The notes under the pieces were generated by a model. That model was given only the letters and a program-made list of their open reading frames with translations. It did no database searches and was not told the origin of the DNA. Shown here piece by piece: positions 46,185-54,799 of a stretch of 64,000 nt of DNA. The first letter of the stretch is position 1. Every line of letters starts with the position of its first letter. The stretch spans positions 677,905 through 741,904 of the forward strand of contig NZ_LGHP01000001.1 in NCBI RefSeq assembly GCF_001280845.1. Reading direction: 5' to 3'. Position numbers and translations under genes: made by a program. The stretch is from Bacillus sp. FJAT-28004. GTDB taxonomy: Bacteria > Bacillota > Bacilli > Paenibacillales > Paenibacillaceae.

Positions 46185-46218
46185 CAAGCTGTGGGCATTT
46201 TCCATGGCTTGTTTTTTT
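46185..46218 (+). terminator. Terminator after DUF4097 gene
   Basis: CAAGC-TGG pairs with CCA-GCTTG, with seven T residues. Confidence 0.75.
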
Positions 46219-46293
46219 ATATGCTTGCCGTCTCGATTCATCCATTTAAAGCATAGAATATAGCAATTGTTTATCGAGAGGATGCGATACGGA

Positions 46294-46980
46294 ATGGTTG
46301 TAGAACGCAAAAATTTTCAAAGGTTTACTTTTGCCGAGTATGTTGATTATTTGAAGCTATACGTGTCAAAAGTAAAGTTTTCGCAGATTCATGTGCATGG
46401 CACATGGAAGCCGACCATTGCGGATTATCGCAGAGCTGCAAATAAAATGAAGATTATACAAGGAATGTGGCGGTTTCATGCGATCACACAAAATTGGGGC
46501 GATATTGCCCAGCATGCAACGATCGATCCTGACGGCTATATATGGGAGGGGCGCTCGCTTCTGGAGGCTCCGGCTTCTGCTGTTGGCTACAACGACTCTG
46601 ATCCCGATCGCATACATCCGTTTATGTTCGAGATGATCGGTAATTTTGATATTGGAGCCGAGAAGCTGGAAGGAGCTCAACTTGCTACAGCTGTTAAGCT
46701 TACTAATCAAATTGCTGCCATGTGGAAGCTGCCTCATAATCAAATTATGTTCCATCGCGATTTCAGTCCAGCGAAAACCTGTCCGGGAAGTTCAGTTAAC
46801 AAAACTGCTTTCTTAGAACTTGTTCGCGACTGGAGGGATGTTGATATGAACGCAGCAGATGCGAATAAAATCATCTCTACTTGGCTCTCTCCAGCATGGT
46901 TTGCAGCAAGCACTAAAGCAGAGAAAGATGAAATTCATCGGCTCGCAAATGAGCTTCGAAAAGCTAGCGGGCAGCTCTAA
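46294..46980 (+). CDS. N-acetylmuramoyl-L-alanine amidase (Amidase_2 type)
   Basis: A 228-residue amidase of the peptidoglycan-recognition fold, cleaving the bond between muramic acid and L-Ala of the stem peptide. Zinc ligands are likely His in IHVHGTW (residue 33 or 35), His in MFHRDFSPAKTCPG and the Cys of that motif. No signal peptide or membrane helix is visible. GAGAGG lies about 12 bp before ATG 46294; ATG 46282 is an alternative. It could be released at mother-cell lysis, exported by another route, or derive from a phage lysin. Confidence 0.82.
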   Translation: MVVERKNFQRFTFAEYVDYLKLYVSKVKFSQIHVHGTWKPTIADYRRAANKMKIIQGMWRFHAITQNWGDIAQHATIDPDGYIWEGRSLLEAPASAVGYNDSDPDRIHPFMFEMIGNFDIGAEKLEGAQLATAVKLTNQIAAMWKLPHNQIMFHRDFSPAKTCPGSSVNKTAFLELVRDWRDVDMNAADANKIISTWLSPAWFAASTKAEKDEIHRLANELRKASGQL

Positions 46981-47022
46981 AAACAGTAAAAAACCGTGAT
47001 GAGCATATTCTCATAAAGCAGT

Positions 47023-47204
47023 AATGGTGCAGTTTTACTGGCTATTTTCGCATCATTACCAGTTTTTGTGTCATGAAACACCAAAAACCCCATGGTAAGA
47101 TAAGTGGCGTCGGGAAGAACGATGCGCAAACAAAACGAATGCGCAGCTGAGGAAGCTTCAATCGTCAGACGCTTTTTTATAAAAAACTTATCTTATTAGG
47201 AGGA
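47023..47204 (+). ncRNA. Structured 5' leader upstream of CAP-domain gene
   Basis: Several helices can form: TAATGGTGC with GCATCATTA (47023-47059), a GTTTTTGTGT hairpin (47062-47090), and an enclosing helix TAAGATAAGT (47096-47105) with ACTTATCTTA (47186-47195). Inside are a TGCGCA/TGCGCA hairpin and GCGTC (47107-47111), which can pair with GACGC (47168-47172) just before TTTTTT. The last could act as a terminator, while the enclosing helix ends three bases before the ribosome site. It looks like a riboswitch-type control region but matches no class I could assign. Confidence 0.5.
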
Positions 47205-47211
47205 CTCATTC

Positions 47212-48075
47212 ATGAAGATGCAACCAATACGTGTAGGTGTCGCTAGCATAATCGCAGCAACGGTGATCGGCGCAGGTTTTACGGCTCCAACGGCAGGTGC
47301 AGCACCGGCTGTGAAAACATTCTCCACGTTCCAACAACCATGTCTCATTAGCCAAGATACGATCAAACAGATCGGTGATAAATATGGAATAGATGTTAGC
47401 AAGCTTTTGAATGGCAGTTTCATTAAATGGCCAACAACAGATGGTAATACAGGAACAACTAAGCCGGGCACAGGTACAGTAACGAAACCAGGAACTGGCA
47501 CAGGCACAGTAACAAAACCGGGAACTGGCACAGGTACAGTAACAAAACCAGGAACTGGAACAGGCACAGTAACGAAACCGGGAACTGGCACAGGTACAGT
47601 AACGAAACCGGGAACTGGTACAGGTACAGGTACAGTAACGAAACCGGGAACTGGTACAGGCACAGTAACGAAACCGGGAACTGGTACCGACACAGGAAAT
47701 ACCAATTTGAGTGCATATCAATCGCAAGTTGTCGACTTAGTTAATAAGGAACGTGCGAAAGCTGGTTTGTCCGCTTTGAAGAGCGATACCTTGCTTACAA
47801 AGGTAGCTACAGAGAAAGCAAAAGATATGGACGTTAACAACTACTTTAGCCATACGTCGCCGACATACGGATCTCCATTTGATATGATGCGTTCTTTCGG
47901 AGTGACTTATTCTTATGCTGGTGAAAACATTGCTTCCGGTCAAAAAACGCCACAAGACGTTATGACTGCTTGGATGAATAGTCCAGGTCACAAAGCAAAC
48001 ATTCTTAGCGGTAACTTTACAAAAATCGGCGTTGGTTATGTAAACGGCGAATGGGTTCAAATGTTTATCGGCTAG
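47212..48075 (+). CDS. Secreted CAP/SCP-domain protein with repeat linker
   Basis: A 287-residue protein: N-terminal signal peptide ending near AGAAPA (about 31), a short region with QIGDKYGIDVSKLLNG, a linker of seven tandem TVTKPGTGTG-like repeats (about 84-160), and a C-terminal CAP domain with VDLVNKERAKAGLSALK, YFSHTSPTYGSPFDMM, GENIASG and WMNSPGHKANIL. This resembles Bacillus YkwD. The repeats are also near-identical in DNA (30-bp units), so the linker length may vary. AGGAGGA precedes the start; a structured leader lies upstream. Confidence 0.88.
   Translation: MKMQPIRVGVASIIAATVIGAGFTAPTAGAAPAVKTFSTFQQPCLISQDTIKQIGDKYGIDVSKLLNGSFIKWPTTDGNTGTTKPGTGTVTKPGTGTGTVTKPGTGTGTVTKPGTGTGTVTKPGTGTGTVTKPGTGTGTGTVTKPGTGTGTVTKPGTGTDTGNTNLSAYQSQVVDLVNKERAKAGLSALKSDTLLTKVATEKAKDMDVNNYFSHTSPTYGSPFDMMRSFGVTYSYAGENIASGQKTPQDVMTAWMNSPGHKANILSGNFTKIGVGYVNGEWVQMFIG
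47460..47695 (+). repeat. Tandem 30-bp repeats encoding Pro/Thr/Gly linker
   Basis: Seven in-frame units resembling ACAGTAACGAAACCGGGAAC plus GGCACAGGT, one of them 6 bp longer. They encode the extended linker of the CAP protein and are prone to slippage. Confidence 0.9.
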
Positions 48076-48107
48076 TCTTTCATCAAACCTTAGACAAAAA
48101 GCAGTAC

Positions 48108-48140
48108 GTTAAGGGCGGTCTGCCGCCCTTAACAAGTTTT
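48108..48140 (+). terminator. Terminator after CAP gene
   Basis: GTTAAGGGCGG pairs perfectly with CCGCCCTTAAC around TCTG; a short T run follows. Confidence 0.85.
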
Positions 48141-48195
48141 ATAATAACGTTATCGAAGTTGTGAAACTTCGGAAACGCACAGGAGGATTTACCCT

Positions 48196-48834
48196 ATGTT
48201 TAAAAAACGTACATTAGCAGCAGCAGTAGTAGGATTATCCGTTATGATGGCCGCTGGAACGGTAAGTGCAGCTTCAAAAACACATACGACGAATAACAAT
48301 GATACATTCTGGAAGCTATCCAAGCAGTACAGTGTACCTTTGGATACACTGATGGAAGCTAATCCCAAGATTGATCCACTTAACTTATATAAAGGTTTAA
48401 AGCTTACGATACCTTCCACTGAAGCTTCTGCTAAGAAGAAACCAGTAACGATGAATGCTGCAACAGCAGATTCCTCAAAAACGGTTACTGCTATGAATGG
48501 TAAAGAATACGCTTACTCGAAAGCTCTTCTCGTACAAGCTACGGCTTACACAGCAGCAGCATCTGAGAATGGCAAGTGGGGAGCAGTCGATTACTTTGGT
48601 GATAAGCTCAAGGTTGGTACGATTGCCGTTGATCCGAAAATGATACCTCTTGGCACCAAGCTTTATGTGACAGGATATTCTTATAATGGTTTGCCTCAAG
48701 GCGGAATGATTGCAACAGCAACGGATATTGGCGGTTCTATTAAAGGCAACCGAGTTGATATTTTTGTACCAGGTGTAACGAGCCAAGCCATGTCTTTTGG
48801 TATCCAAAACGTGAAAGTATTTATTTTAGAATAA
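48196..48834 (+). CDS. LysM and 3D-domain cell-wall protein
   Basis: A 212-residue exported protein with a signal peptide cut near VSAAS (about 26), one LysM peptidoglycan-binding domain (NDTFWKLSKQYSVPLDTLMEANPKID), a linker, and a C-terminal 3D domain (ATAYT, VDPKMIPLGTKLYV, ATDIGGSIKGNRVDIFV) named for three conserved Asp residues. The 3D domain is related to lytic transglycosylases of the MltA/YocH type, so it may act in wall turnover. AGGAGGA precedes the ATG. A small GAAGTT/AACTTC hairpin lies in the leader. Confidence 0.9.
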   Translation: MFKKRTLAAAVVGLSVMMAAGTVSAASKTHTTNNNDTFWKLSKQYSVPLDTLMEANPKIDPLNLYKGLKLTIPSTEASAKKKPVTMNAATADSSKTVTAMNGKEYAYSKALLVQATAYTAAASENGKWGAVDYFGDKLKVGTIAVDPKMIPLGTKLYVTGYSYNGLPQGGMIATATDIGGSIKGNRVDIFVPGVTSQAMSFGIQNVKVFILE

Positions 48835-48846
48835 GCAGATCTATAG

Positions 48847-48887
48847 AAAAGGCAATTCACTCTTCATGAGGAATTGCCTTTTTTTTG
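48847..48887. terminator. Bidirectional terminator
   Basis: AAAAGGCAATTC pairs with GAATTGCCTTTT, with T runs on both strands, between the convergent 3D and deacetylase genes. Confidence 0.92.
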
Positions 48888-48897
48888 TATCGTAAAT

Positions 48898-49722
48898 TCA
48901 ACGAGCTGCGGATTGTCCTATGAGCTCAGGCAGTGTAACGAGCTCATACCCTTTGCTTTGCAATAAATGGATGAGCTTCGGGAGTGCATTAACCGTGCCC
49001 GATAGGTTTTGGCCGATACCTCCTCCTGCATGCTGTAAAATAATCGATCCAGGCTGGAGTGTGCTTCTAATATTTTGCAACACCAAAGCACTGCTGGGAT
49101 TGTTTTTCCAATCGACGGAATCCACATCCCAATTGACGATAACAAAACCAGCCTGCTTGCTCCATCTTATTTGTTGAGGCAGCAACTCTCCGTACGGCGG
49201 TCGAATAAAATGCGGGGAATATCCAATTATATTTTTTATAATGGTGTCCGTCCGCCAAATTTGCTTCTGATAGTTCGATAAAGTAAGTTTGGAAAAAACG
49301 GCATGGTCATAAGAGTGATTCCCGATAATATGACCTTCGTTATGTATTCGTTTAACTAGAGATGGGTATTTGGCTGCACGATTACCCACAATAAAAAATG
49401 TAGCACAAACATCATGCTCAGCCAATATATCCAATATAGCTGGCGTATATCTTGGATCGGGCACATCATCAAACGTAAGTGCAATTCTTTTCTTATTACG
49501 AGGCCCATTTAGTAGAAAGGCATTGGGAAATTGCTTATGGAGCTTATCCCAAGACACGACAGCCGGTTGTCGATTTTTTGTTTCCTTAGCTGGTTTGTAC
49601 TGCTCTGTCTGCTGCTTATCGGCAGCTGCTGCGCATGAATCGGTCGATATGTTAAGCAGCATACAGCCGATTAAAGCGATTCCTGCCACAGTCATCCATT
49701 TTTCATGTGGTGTTTTCCACAT
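48898..49722 (-). CDS. Polysaccharide deacetylase (NodB domain, CE4)
   Basis: About 274 residues with a hydrophobic N-terminal signal or anchor (WMTVAGIALIGCMLLNI) followed by a CE4 domain: TFDDVPD with the catalytic Asp, metal-binding HSYDH, RPPYG, DVDSVDW and ILQHAGGG. It likely removes acetyl groups from wall polysaccharide or chitooligosaccharide outside the cell. The start is uncertain: MWK at 49722 has GGGGA 9 bp upstream, whereas a longer frame runs to 49791. Confidence 0.85.
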   Translation of the reverse strand: MWKTPHEKWMTVAGIALIGCMLLNISTDSCAAAADKQQTEQYKPAKETKNRQPAVVSWDKLHKQFPNAFLLNGPRNKKRIALTFDDVPDPRYTPAILDILAEHDVCATFFIVGNRAAKYPSLVKRIHNEGHIIGNHSYDHAVFSKLTLSNYQKQIWRTDTIIKNIIGYSPHFIRPPYGELLPQQIRWSKQAGFVIVNWDVDSVDWKNNPSSALVLQNIRSTLQPGSIILQHAGGGIGQNLSGTVNALPKLIHLLQSKGYELVTLPELIGQSAAR

Positions 49723-49863
49723 CTGCATCAGTCCCCATGATTGATTGTAAACAAGTCGTGCCGCTATTTTACCCATGCCGCATACTTTCATGCGCTTTAC
49801 ATTAAAAAAAGAGAGGCTTAAGATAAATATAGTTCACCATTTGAAGACAGGGAGGTATGTTTA

Positions 49864-50748
49864 ATGAAGCTATTGCAGTATAAGCAAGGTAATCAATTGA
49901 AACTTGGCGTAAAGGTTGACTTAGGGATTATAGATATTGTAGCGGCCTCACAAGCAGCGGGTATTTCAGCGCCATTATCTATAGAAGAAGCTATTGCAGG
50001 TGGGGAAGCGGCATTAACACAGCTTGAAGCGGTTATAAAGGCAACTGCAGCAAATGCCAACCACATGTATGTGCCTCATGATTCAAGTTTCACCTATGCA
50101 CCAGTTGTTACGAACCCGCAAAAGATTATTTGTGTAGGGCTAAATTACCGCAAACATGCAGAGGAGACGAAAGCTGAAATTCCAACCTCTCCTATTTTGT
50201 TCAATAAATTTGCCAATTCCCTCAGTGCTCACGACGATAAAGTTGAGCTGCCGCATACGAGCAATGAGGTGGATTACGAAGCGGAGCTTGCGATCATTAT
50301 AGGAAAAGCAGCAAAAAACATCGAAGAAGCTGATGCGCTCGATTACGTTTTTGGCTATAGCTGTGCAAATGATTTGTCGGCGAGGAATTTGCAGCGTCGT
50401 ACATCACAGTGGATGCTTGGCAAAAGCTGCGACGGATTTGCACCAATTGGACCTTATATCGTAACGGCAGAGGAAGTAAATGATCCGGATAAGCTCACCA
50501 TTTCTTGCCGCGTGAACGGTGTACAGAAGCAGCTATCGAATACGGAAGATATGATCTTTTCTTGTCGGTCCATTATTAGTTATATCTCCAAGCATATGAC
50601 GCTTTTGCCTGGTGATGTCATTTTGACAGGGACGCCGGAAGGGGTTGTAATTGGATACCCGAGGGATCAACGGGTGTATTTGAAATCAGGTGATGTTGTA
50701 ACGGTAGAAATCGAACAGCTTGGTGAATTATCCGTTACGATGCAATAA
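49864..50748 (+). CDS. Fumarylacetoacetate hydrolase-family protein
   Basis: A 294-residue enzyme of the FAH superfamily, members of which cleave or decarboxylate beta-diketo acids or hydrate 2-oxopentenoates with Mg2+. The core starts at KIICVGLNYRKHAEE (about 82); metal ligands include the Glu pair in VDYEAELAIIIG and the Asp of CANDLSARNLQ. GGGAGG precedes the ATG. It is monocistronic. The particular substrate, possibly an acylpyruvate, cannot be told. Confidence 0.86.
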   Translation: MKLLQYKQGNQLKLGVKVDLGIIDIVAASQAAGISAPLSIEEAIAGGEAALTQLEAVIKATAANANHMYVPHDSSFTYAPVVTNPQKIICVGLNYRKHAEETKAEIPTSPILFNKFANSLSAHDDKVELPHTSNEVDYEAELAIIIGKAAKNIEEADALDYVFGYSCANDLSARNLQRRTSQWMLGKSCDGFAPIGPYIVTAEEVNDPDKLTISCRVNGVQKQLSNTEDMIFSCRSIISYISKHMTLLPGDVILTGTPEGVVIGYPRDQRVYLKSGDVVTVEIEQLGELSVTMQ

Positions 50749-50758
50749 TTAATTGCAA

Positions 50759-50787
50759 TTGATAATCATTTTCGTCCGTTGTATAAT
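50759..50787 (+). promoter_or_regulatory. Promoter with overlapping Fur box
   Basis: TTGATA (50759-50764) and TATAAT (50782-50787) are exactly 17 bp apart. TGATAATCATTTTCG (50760-50774) matches the 7-1-7 Fur consensus TGATAATCATTATCA at 12 or 13 of 15 positions and covers the -35 box, so Fur binding would block initiation. Confidence 0.75.
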
Positions 50788-50840
50788 AAAATGTATCGTT
50801 TATTATTGTACATGAATGTTATGGAAGGACGAGAACATCA

Positions 50841-51650
50841 ATGAATGAAGCGTTGCTTGCGATGTTGGAGAACAGCTATGATTTAACGGTAAATAAGCGA
50901 GAAAATCTTGTGTTTAGCTGTCCTGCAATTGATTTATTAAATGAAGATAAATTGAAGCAATTATTAGAGTTCTATACACCGCTAGTTAAAGGCATGGATC
51001 CTTCCGTAGGGGAAGTATACATGGCAGGATGGTTTCGTGGTCCTATGTTGGGTTTAATTTATACGTTGTCCGCATTGAAACAAGCGCCAGATTTATCTCT
51101 AAACAATTTAACGATTCAATTATATAAAGCTGAATATAATAATCATGAATATTATGCTGTCAGCTTCCATTTACATAACTTTGAATTACTAGCCGCTCCA
51201 TTACCTGTGGAAGAGCAAGCAATTTGGGTAAAGGATAAATTCAGCAGTTTTTTTGAGCATACAATCCGTCCTGTTTTTGAAACAATTGCGAAGGTTGGAA
51301 CTTTGCAAGTCGGCATGCTCTGGAGTCAGCTTCCTACCTCGCTTGCATACGGCTACGACAGAATGATGGATGCCGAAGAAGACGAGCAGGTGAAGCACAG
51401 CATTACGAGCAATTTTGATTTGGTTAAATCGCTTGATGGCGTTATCTTCGGCAGAAGCAAAAATCCGCTTGATGTGAAATTCCGAATGACAGAGTCAATG
51501 GGTGACAAAGAAAAGCAGGTTCGGTTGAAATCAGCATGCTGCTTATATTACCTCGTAGATGGCGGATATTATTGTTTTACCTGTCCGAGGCTGAAAGAAA
51601 GTGCTCGGGTAGAGCAGCGTGAAGCATATCGGAGTAAGCAGCAAGCCTAA
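50841..51650 (+). CDS. FhuF-like [2Fe-2S] ferric siderophore reductase (probable)
   Basis: A 269-residue cytoplasmic protein whose C-terminus has Cys233-Cys234, then ten residues, Cys245, two residues and Cys248. This CC-x10-C-x2-C pattern is the unusual [2Fe-2S] signature of the FhuF family, which reduces iron in imported hydroxamate siderophores. The remaining sequence gave no clear family. The promoter carries a Fur box, independently supporting a role in iron acquisition. No siderophore transporter is adjacent, so the partner system lies elsewhere. Start supported by GAAGGA. Confidence 0.75.
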   Translation: MNEALLAMLENSYDLTVNKRENLVFSCPAIDLLNEDKLKQLLEFYTPLVKGMDPSVGEVYMAGWFRGPMLGLIYTLSALKQAPDLSLNNLTIQLYKAEYNNHEYYAVSFHLHNFELLAAPLPVEEQAIWVKDKFSSFFEHTIRPVFETIAKVGTLQVGMLWSQLPTSLAYGYDRMMDAEEDEQVKHSITSNFDLVKSLDGVIFGRSKNPLDVKFRMTESMGDKEKQVRLKSACCLYYLVDGGYYCFTCPRLKESARVEQREAYRSKQQA

Positions 51651-51660
51651 ATAATATGAA

Positions 51661-51709
51661 AGACCATAATCATCCATTTTTCAATGGGAGAATTATGGTC
51701 TTTTTTTTT
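51661..51709 (+). terminator. Terminator after FhuF-like gene
   Basis: AGACCATAAT pairs with ATTATGGTCT around an inner CCATT/AATGG stem, followed by nine T residues. Confidence 0.93.
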
Positions 51710-51738
51710 GGTTTATAACCTACCGATCACAAACTCGA

Positions 51739-53004
51739 TTATTTCATTTTGAAAACATTAATGGTTCTTAATAGCTGAGCTGCCATTGTACGCATACGTT
51801 CAGTTTCTTCAACTACCGCTTGTACGGATGCGATTTGCTCATTCATAGAAGCGGATACTTGCTCGGTACCAGCAGCAGATTGCTGCGTAATAGCGGAAAT
51901 GTTTTGGATTGCTCCGGATATTTTGCGAGCACTGTCAAGCATAACGTCGCTTTCTTGGGAGAAAACAAAAATCTTATCTGTAATAAACTGAACACTTTGA
52001 ACGATTTCAGTAAATACAATTTCTGACTCCTTAATATGCTCCGTTTGCAGCTTAACGACCTCTTCATTTATTTTCATATTGCTGATGGTTTGCTTGATGC
52101 CTTCGTCAATGCTCTTCACCAGGTTGAACACTTGTTTGGTGGAAGCACTGGATTCCTCAGCAAGCTTGCGGACTTCCTGCGCTACAACAGCGAAGCCTCT
52201 TCCGTGCTCACCAGCTCTTGCGGCCTCTATAGATGCATTTAGCGAGAGTAAATTGGTTTGCTCAGCCAAATCGGAAATGGTAGTTGTGATTGCGCTAATC
52301 CCCCGTGCTTTGTGAGCTAAATCTTCAATTGTAGCAGAAACCTTCTCTGTCGCCTCAACGTTGCGGCGCATGCCGTCAGCTTGTACGTCAAGAGCTTTCA
52401 TGCCTTTATCTACTAGCTGAAGCGTTTGCTCAGAGCGTGTATTCATTTCTTTCGTTGAAGTAGCGTAATCCGATACTTTCACTTCGATCTCGGTAATGGA
52501 TTCGCTCATCTCCGAAACATCCTCGGAAATCTCGTTAGCCCCAGTAGCAAGCTCGTTAGCGGAAGCAGCAACCTGCTGCATCGCGATTTGAATATTATTG
52601 TTTTTGTCAAAAATACTGTGACTAGTATCGGACACATGACGGATAATGTTGGTCGTTTCCGTAAGAATGTCACGAAGTTTATCAATCATACTGTTAAACG
52701 AATGCCCTAGCTCGCCTAATGCTGACGAAGACGCTGTGTCGATTTTTTGAGTAAAGTCGCCTTTGGAAATACGAAGTGCAGTTCCCTTAATTTCATCAAA
52801 TGAGTTATTAATAGATTTTTCGATGAAGGAAACAAGTGGAAGCGTAGCGATTGCCATAATGATTGTAAAAATAATTCCAGCGATAAGCGAGCCGCCTGAT
52901 GCTGATAATATGACAAGCATAATTAGGGCAAACACTGCTAAATTAAGATAAGAAGTGATCAGCAGCTTATTGCGCACGGAAAGCGAATAGTACCATTGGA
53001 TCAT
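51739..53004 (-). CDS. Methyl-accepting chemotaxis protein with minimal external domain
   Basis: A 421-residue receptor with two close N-terminal helices (about 13-31 and 37-58) and almost no extracellular loop, a HAMP-like region ([18 protein letters not shown]), and a long coiled-coil signalling domain with the conserved hairpin tip [41 protein letters not shown]. Lacking a ligand domain outside, it probably senses an intracellular or membrane signal. AAGGAG lies before the ATG. It is a single-gene unit. Confidence 0.9.
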   Translation of the reverse strand: MIQWYYSLSVRNKLLITSYLNLAVFALIMLVILSASGGSLIAGIIFTIIMAIATLPLVSFIEKSINNSFDEIKGTALRISKGDFTQKIDTASSSALGELGHSFNSMIDKLRDILTETTNIIRHVSDTSHSIFDKNNNIQIAMQQVAASANELATGANEISEDVSEMSESITEIEVKVSDYATSTKEMNTRSEQTLQLVDKGMKALDVQADGMRRNVEATEKVSATIEDLAHKARGISAITTTISDLAEQTNLLSLNASIEAARAGEHGRGFAVVAQEVRKLAEESSASTKQVFNLVKSIDEGIKQTISNMKINEEVVKLQTEHIKESEIVFTEIVQSVQFITDKIFVFSQESDVMLDSARKISGAIQNISAITQQSAAGTEQVSASMNEQIASVQAVVEETERMRTMAAQLLRTINVFKMK

Positions 53005-53509
53005 TATGTAAGCGCTCCTTTTATTAGAATATCCATATTATAGCACCCAGTGCGAAATTGGTCTATAATTGTCGATTCATAAAAAATATAAATAAAGACC
53101 GCAATCGGCTATTCGGAAAATACTAAATACGTTTTCGGTGTAACAATAATTAGAAAATGATACCATTAAAGTCGATTAGGAAACATTTTTATTATTAATT
53201 GATGGTATATGTGTGAATGGTACATAACTCCTGAATAGGAATGAGTCGCAAGGGAAATTTGCTAAACTAAAACGGGGAATAAATCTTTATTTTAGTTCGT
53301 AAGTTTCATTTTAATAAGAGGATATTCAAGCGCTCTTATTTAATTGTGTAAAAATAAGGTATATAAAAAATAAATATAGTCGAATAATATCAAATTAAAT
53401 AAAATAAAGTGGAATTTTATATTGATAATGATACAAATGGACTATATAATATGCGATAAGACCCAGATGGAAACACATGCCTAATAATTCATAAAGGAGG
53501 ATAATAAGT
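53005..53509. other. 505-bp AT-rich gene-free stretch
   Basis: No open frame with a ribosome site and no strong hairpin was seen. The right part contains the promoter region of the 53510 gene, with TATATAAT-like boxes near 53440-53450. The left part is the promoter region of the chemotaxis gene; a weak GCCGAT-like motif (reverse strand, 53102-53109) could be part of a SigD promoter. Confidence 0.6.
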
Positions 53510-53914
53510 ATGCAAACGGAATCTGCAGCGCTCGCTCGTCAAGTTGAATTCGTGTTTCGTCAGCTTGAAGTTGAACTGACAAACGCTACTGCTGGTACAG
53601 TATTAATTCATGTTCGGAACAATGCGGTGGGTAAATTTGGGATAAGGCATCATCCAATCGAATGCAAAAACGGAAAGTTTGAGCCGGTCGACAAGGGACT
53701 GACAGCTGTTCAAGTGCAGGCATTTAAACAAATGGCCATTGAATCGCTCAAGTTCAGGAAAGACTGGTCACATGGCGAAATATTATACGATTTTTCCGTT
53801 CGTTCAAGCGCTAATTCCTGGTCGGCTAGCATACTTTTTGAGTCTAATTACAATATGGCCAATTGGAATTCACGCTATTATCCGAAAAGAAATGATTTAT
53901 GGGATTCACAATAA
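53510..53914 (+). CDS. Conserved-looking protein of unknown function (134 aa)
   Basis: A soluble 134-residue protein, mixed alpha/beta, with aromatic residues in the C-terminal half (FRKDWSHGEILYDFSVRSS, NYNMANWNSRYYPKRNDLWD). AAAGGAGGA stands before the ATG and a terminator follows, so it is clearly expressed. No catalytic motif or known family was recognised. Confidence 0.7.
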   Translation: MQTESAALARQVEFVFRQLEVELTNATAGTVLIHVRNNAVGKFGIRHHPIECKNGKFEPVDKGLTAVQVQAFKQMAIESLKFRKDWSHGEILYDFSVRSSANSWSASILFESNYNMANWNSRYYPKRNDLWDSQ

Positions 53915-53930
53915 ACAGTCATAACGAACC

Positions 53931-53970
53931 AAAAAAAGAGCTGACGGCTTCCGTCAGCTCCATATTTTTT
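53931..53970. terminator. Bidirectional terminator
   Basis: GAGCTGACGG pairs with CCGTCAGCTC around CTT, with an A run before and a T run after. It serves the 53510 gene and the convergent ycgRQ operon. Confidence 0.93.
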
Positions 53971-54799
53971 ATAGACCAAAGTCAAGATCAGGATACACAT
54001 AAGGCGTTTCTGGCATCTTGATTCGTTCAATCCGCTGTGCTTCTAGAGTCATGACTACACTATTCATATACTTTGATGTTGTTAATTTGCCTTTTACGGT
54101 TATCCACTCATCGTCAGCGTAATCCATCGCTTTTGGCCAAGAAACCATAAGTCCATACGGCATAGCGTCAGCGGAGCAGCAATTCATGGCAAATCTGCTG
54201 ACAGCAAAACGCTCCTTGCCCATATCCTCCTCGTGGTAAACAAAACCCGAAATTTCAATTTCTTTACCGATTAATTCCTCTCGAAATAGATCGAGTGTCG
54301 TCAATGTCTCAATAAATTGAGTATCTGGTACGCTAATGAGTGGCTGGCTATTAAGCTTTTTTGCGTAAGCGGCATGAGCTTCGATGTATCCATCAAAGGG
54401 ATAAAAGGCATCGAGGCCAGCACCAGTCTCCTCTACCGAGGAGCTCCCAGAAAGGATAATGCCTTTTTTGGAGGCGATATCGCTGCCAAGGGTTCCAGTC
54501 GGAATGAGAAAACCGAGCAGCAGCGGAAGTAAAAACAACCCATAAATGATCATGTTTTTGAATACGGATGGAGAAGGCTCATGCTCGCAATCACAGCTCG
54601 GCGCTTGATTGCCGATACGTTTTTGTATCGCTGCATATATTTGATAAATAGCTGCCGCATATAGACCTAACGCTGATAGTTTAACGTACAGTTCCATTTT
54701 TGGAGCGATATAAAGAGCCATTTCACCTGTACGATCCAAGTAGAGGATAAACAGAGCAAAGCCTGTAAGAATGACGGCACGTATAAGGTGATGAATCAT
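53969..54799 (-). CDS. ycgQ: YcgQ-like TIGR03943-family protein
   Basis: A 276-residue protein with four N-terminal or central membrane helices and a C-terminal extracytoplasmic domain (GKEIEISGFVYHEEDMGKERFAVSRFAMNCCSADAMPYGLMV), typical of the YcgQ/UPF0703 family that accompanies YcgR permeases. ATG 54799 overlaps the permease stop (ATGA) and has CGGAGG in front; an in-frame ATG at 54820 is less likely. Coupled translation suggests a stable complex with the permease. Substrate not established. Confidence 0.85.
   Translation of the reverse strand: MIHHLIRAVILTGFALFILYLDRTGEMALYIAPKMELYVKLSALGLYAAAIYQIYAAIQKRIGNQAPSCDCEHEPSPSVFKNMIIYGLFLLPLLLGFLIPTGTLGSDIASKKGIILSGSSSVEETGAGLDAFYPFDGYIEAHAAYAKKLNSQPLISVPDTQFIETLTTLDLFREELIGKEIEISGFVYHEEDMGKERFAVSRFAMNCCSADAMPYGLMVSWPKAMDYADDEWITVKGKLTTSKYMNSVVMTLEAQRIERIKMPETPYVYPDLDFGL

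Noticed and set aside
47023..47204. c-di-AMP (ydaO) or c-di-GMP riboswitch
   Set aside because: The conserved core strings of these classes were not found, so only an unassigned structured leader is reported.
47460..47695. CRISPR-like array
   Set aside because: Units are directly adjacent without unique spacers and are in frame within a protein gene.
47206..47727. Long reverse-strand frames opposite the CAP gene
   Set aside because: They arise from the tandem repeat, whose 30-bp period keeps all frames open; the forward frame has a signal peptide, CAP domain and ribosome site.
46294..48834. Prophage lysis region
   Set aside because: No holin, structural or integrase genes accompany the amidase, CAP and 3D proteins; they look like separate cell-wall genes.
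53007..53020. CcpA cre site TGTAAGCGCTCCTT
   Set aside because: It coincides with the ribosome site of the chemotaxis gene and misses conserved outer positions; probably chance.
53102..53109. SigD -10 element for the chemotaxis gene
   Set aside because: GCCGATTG resembles the -10 box but no TAAA -35 stands at proper spacing.
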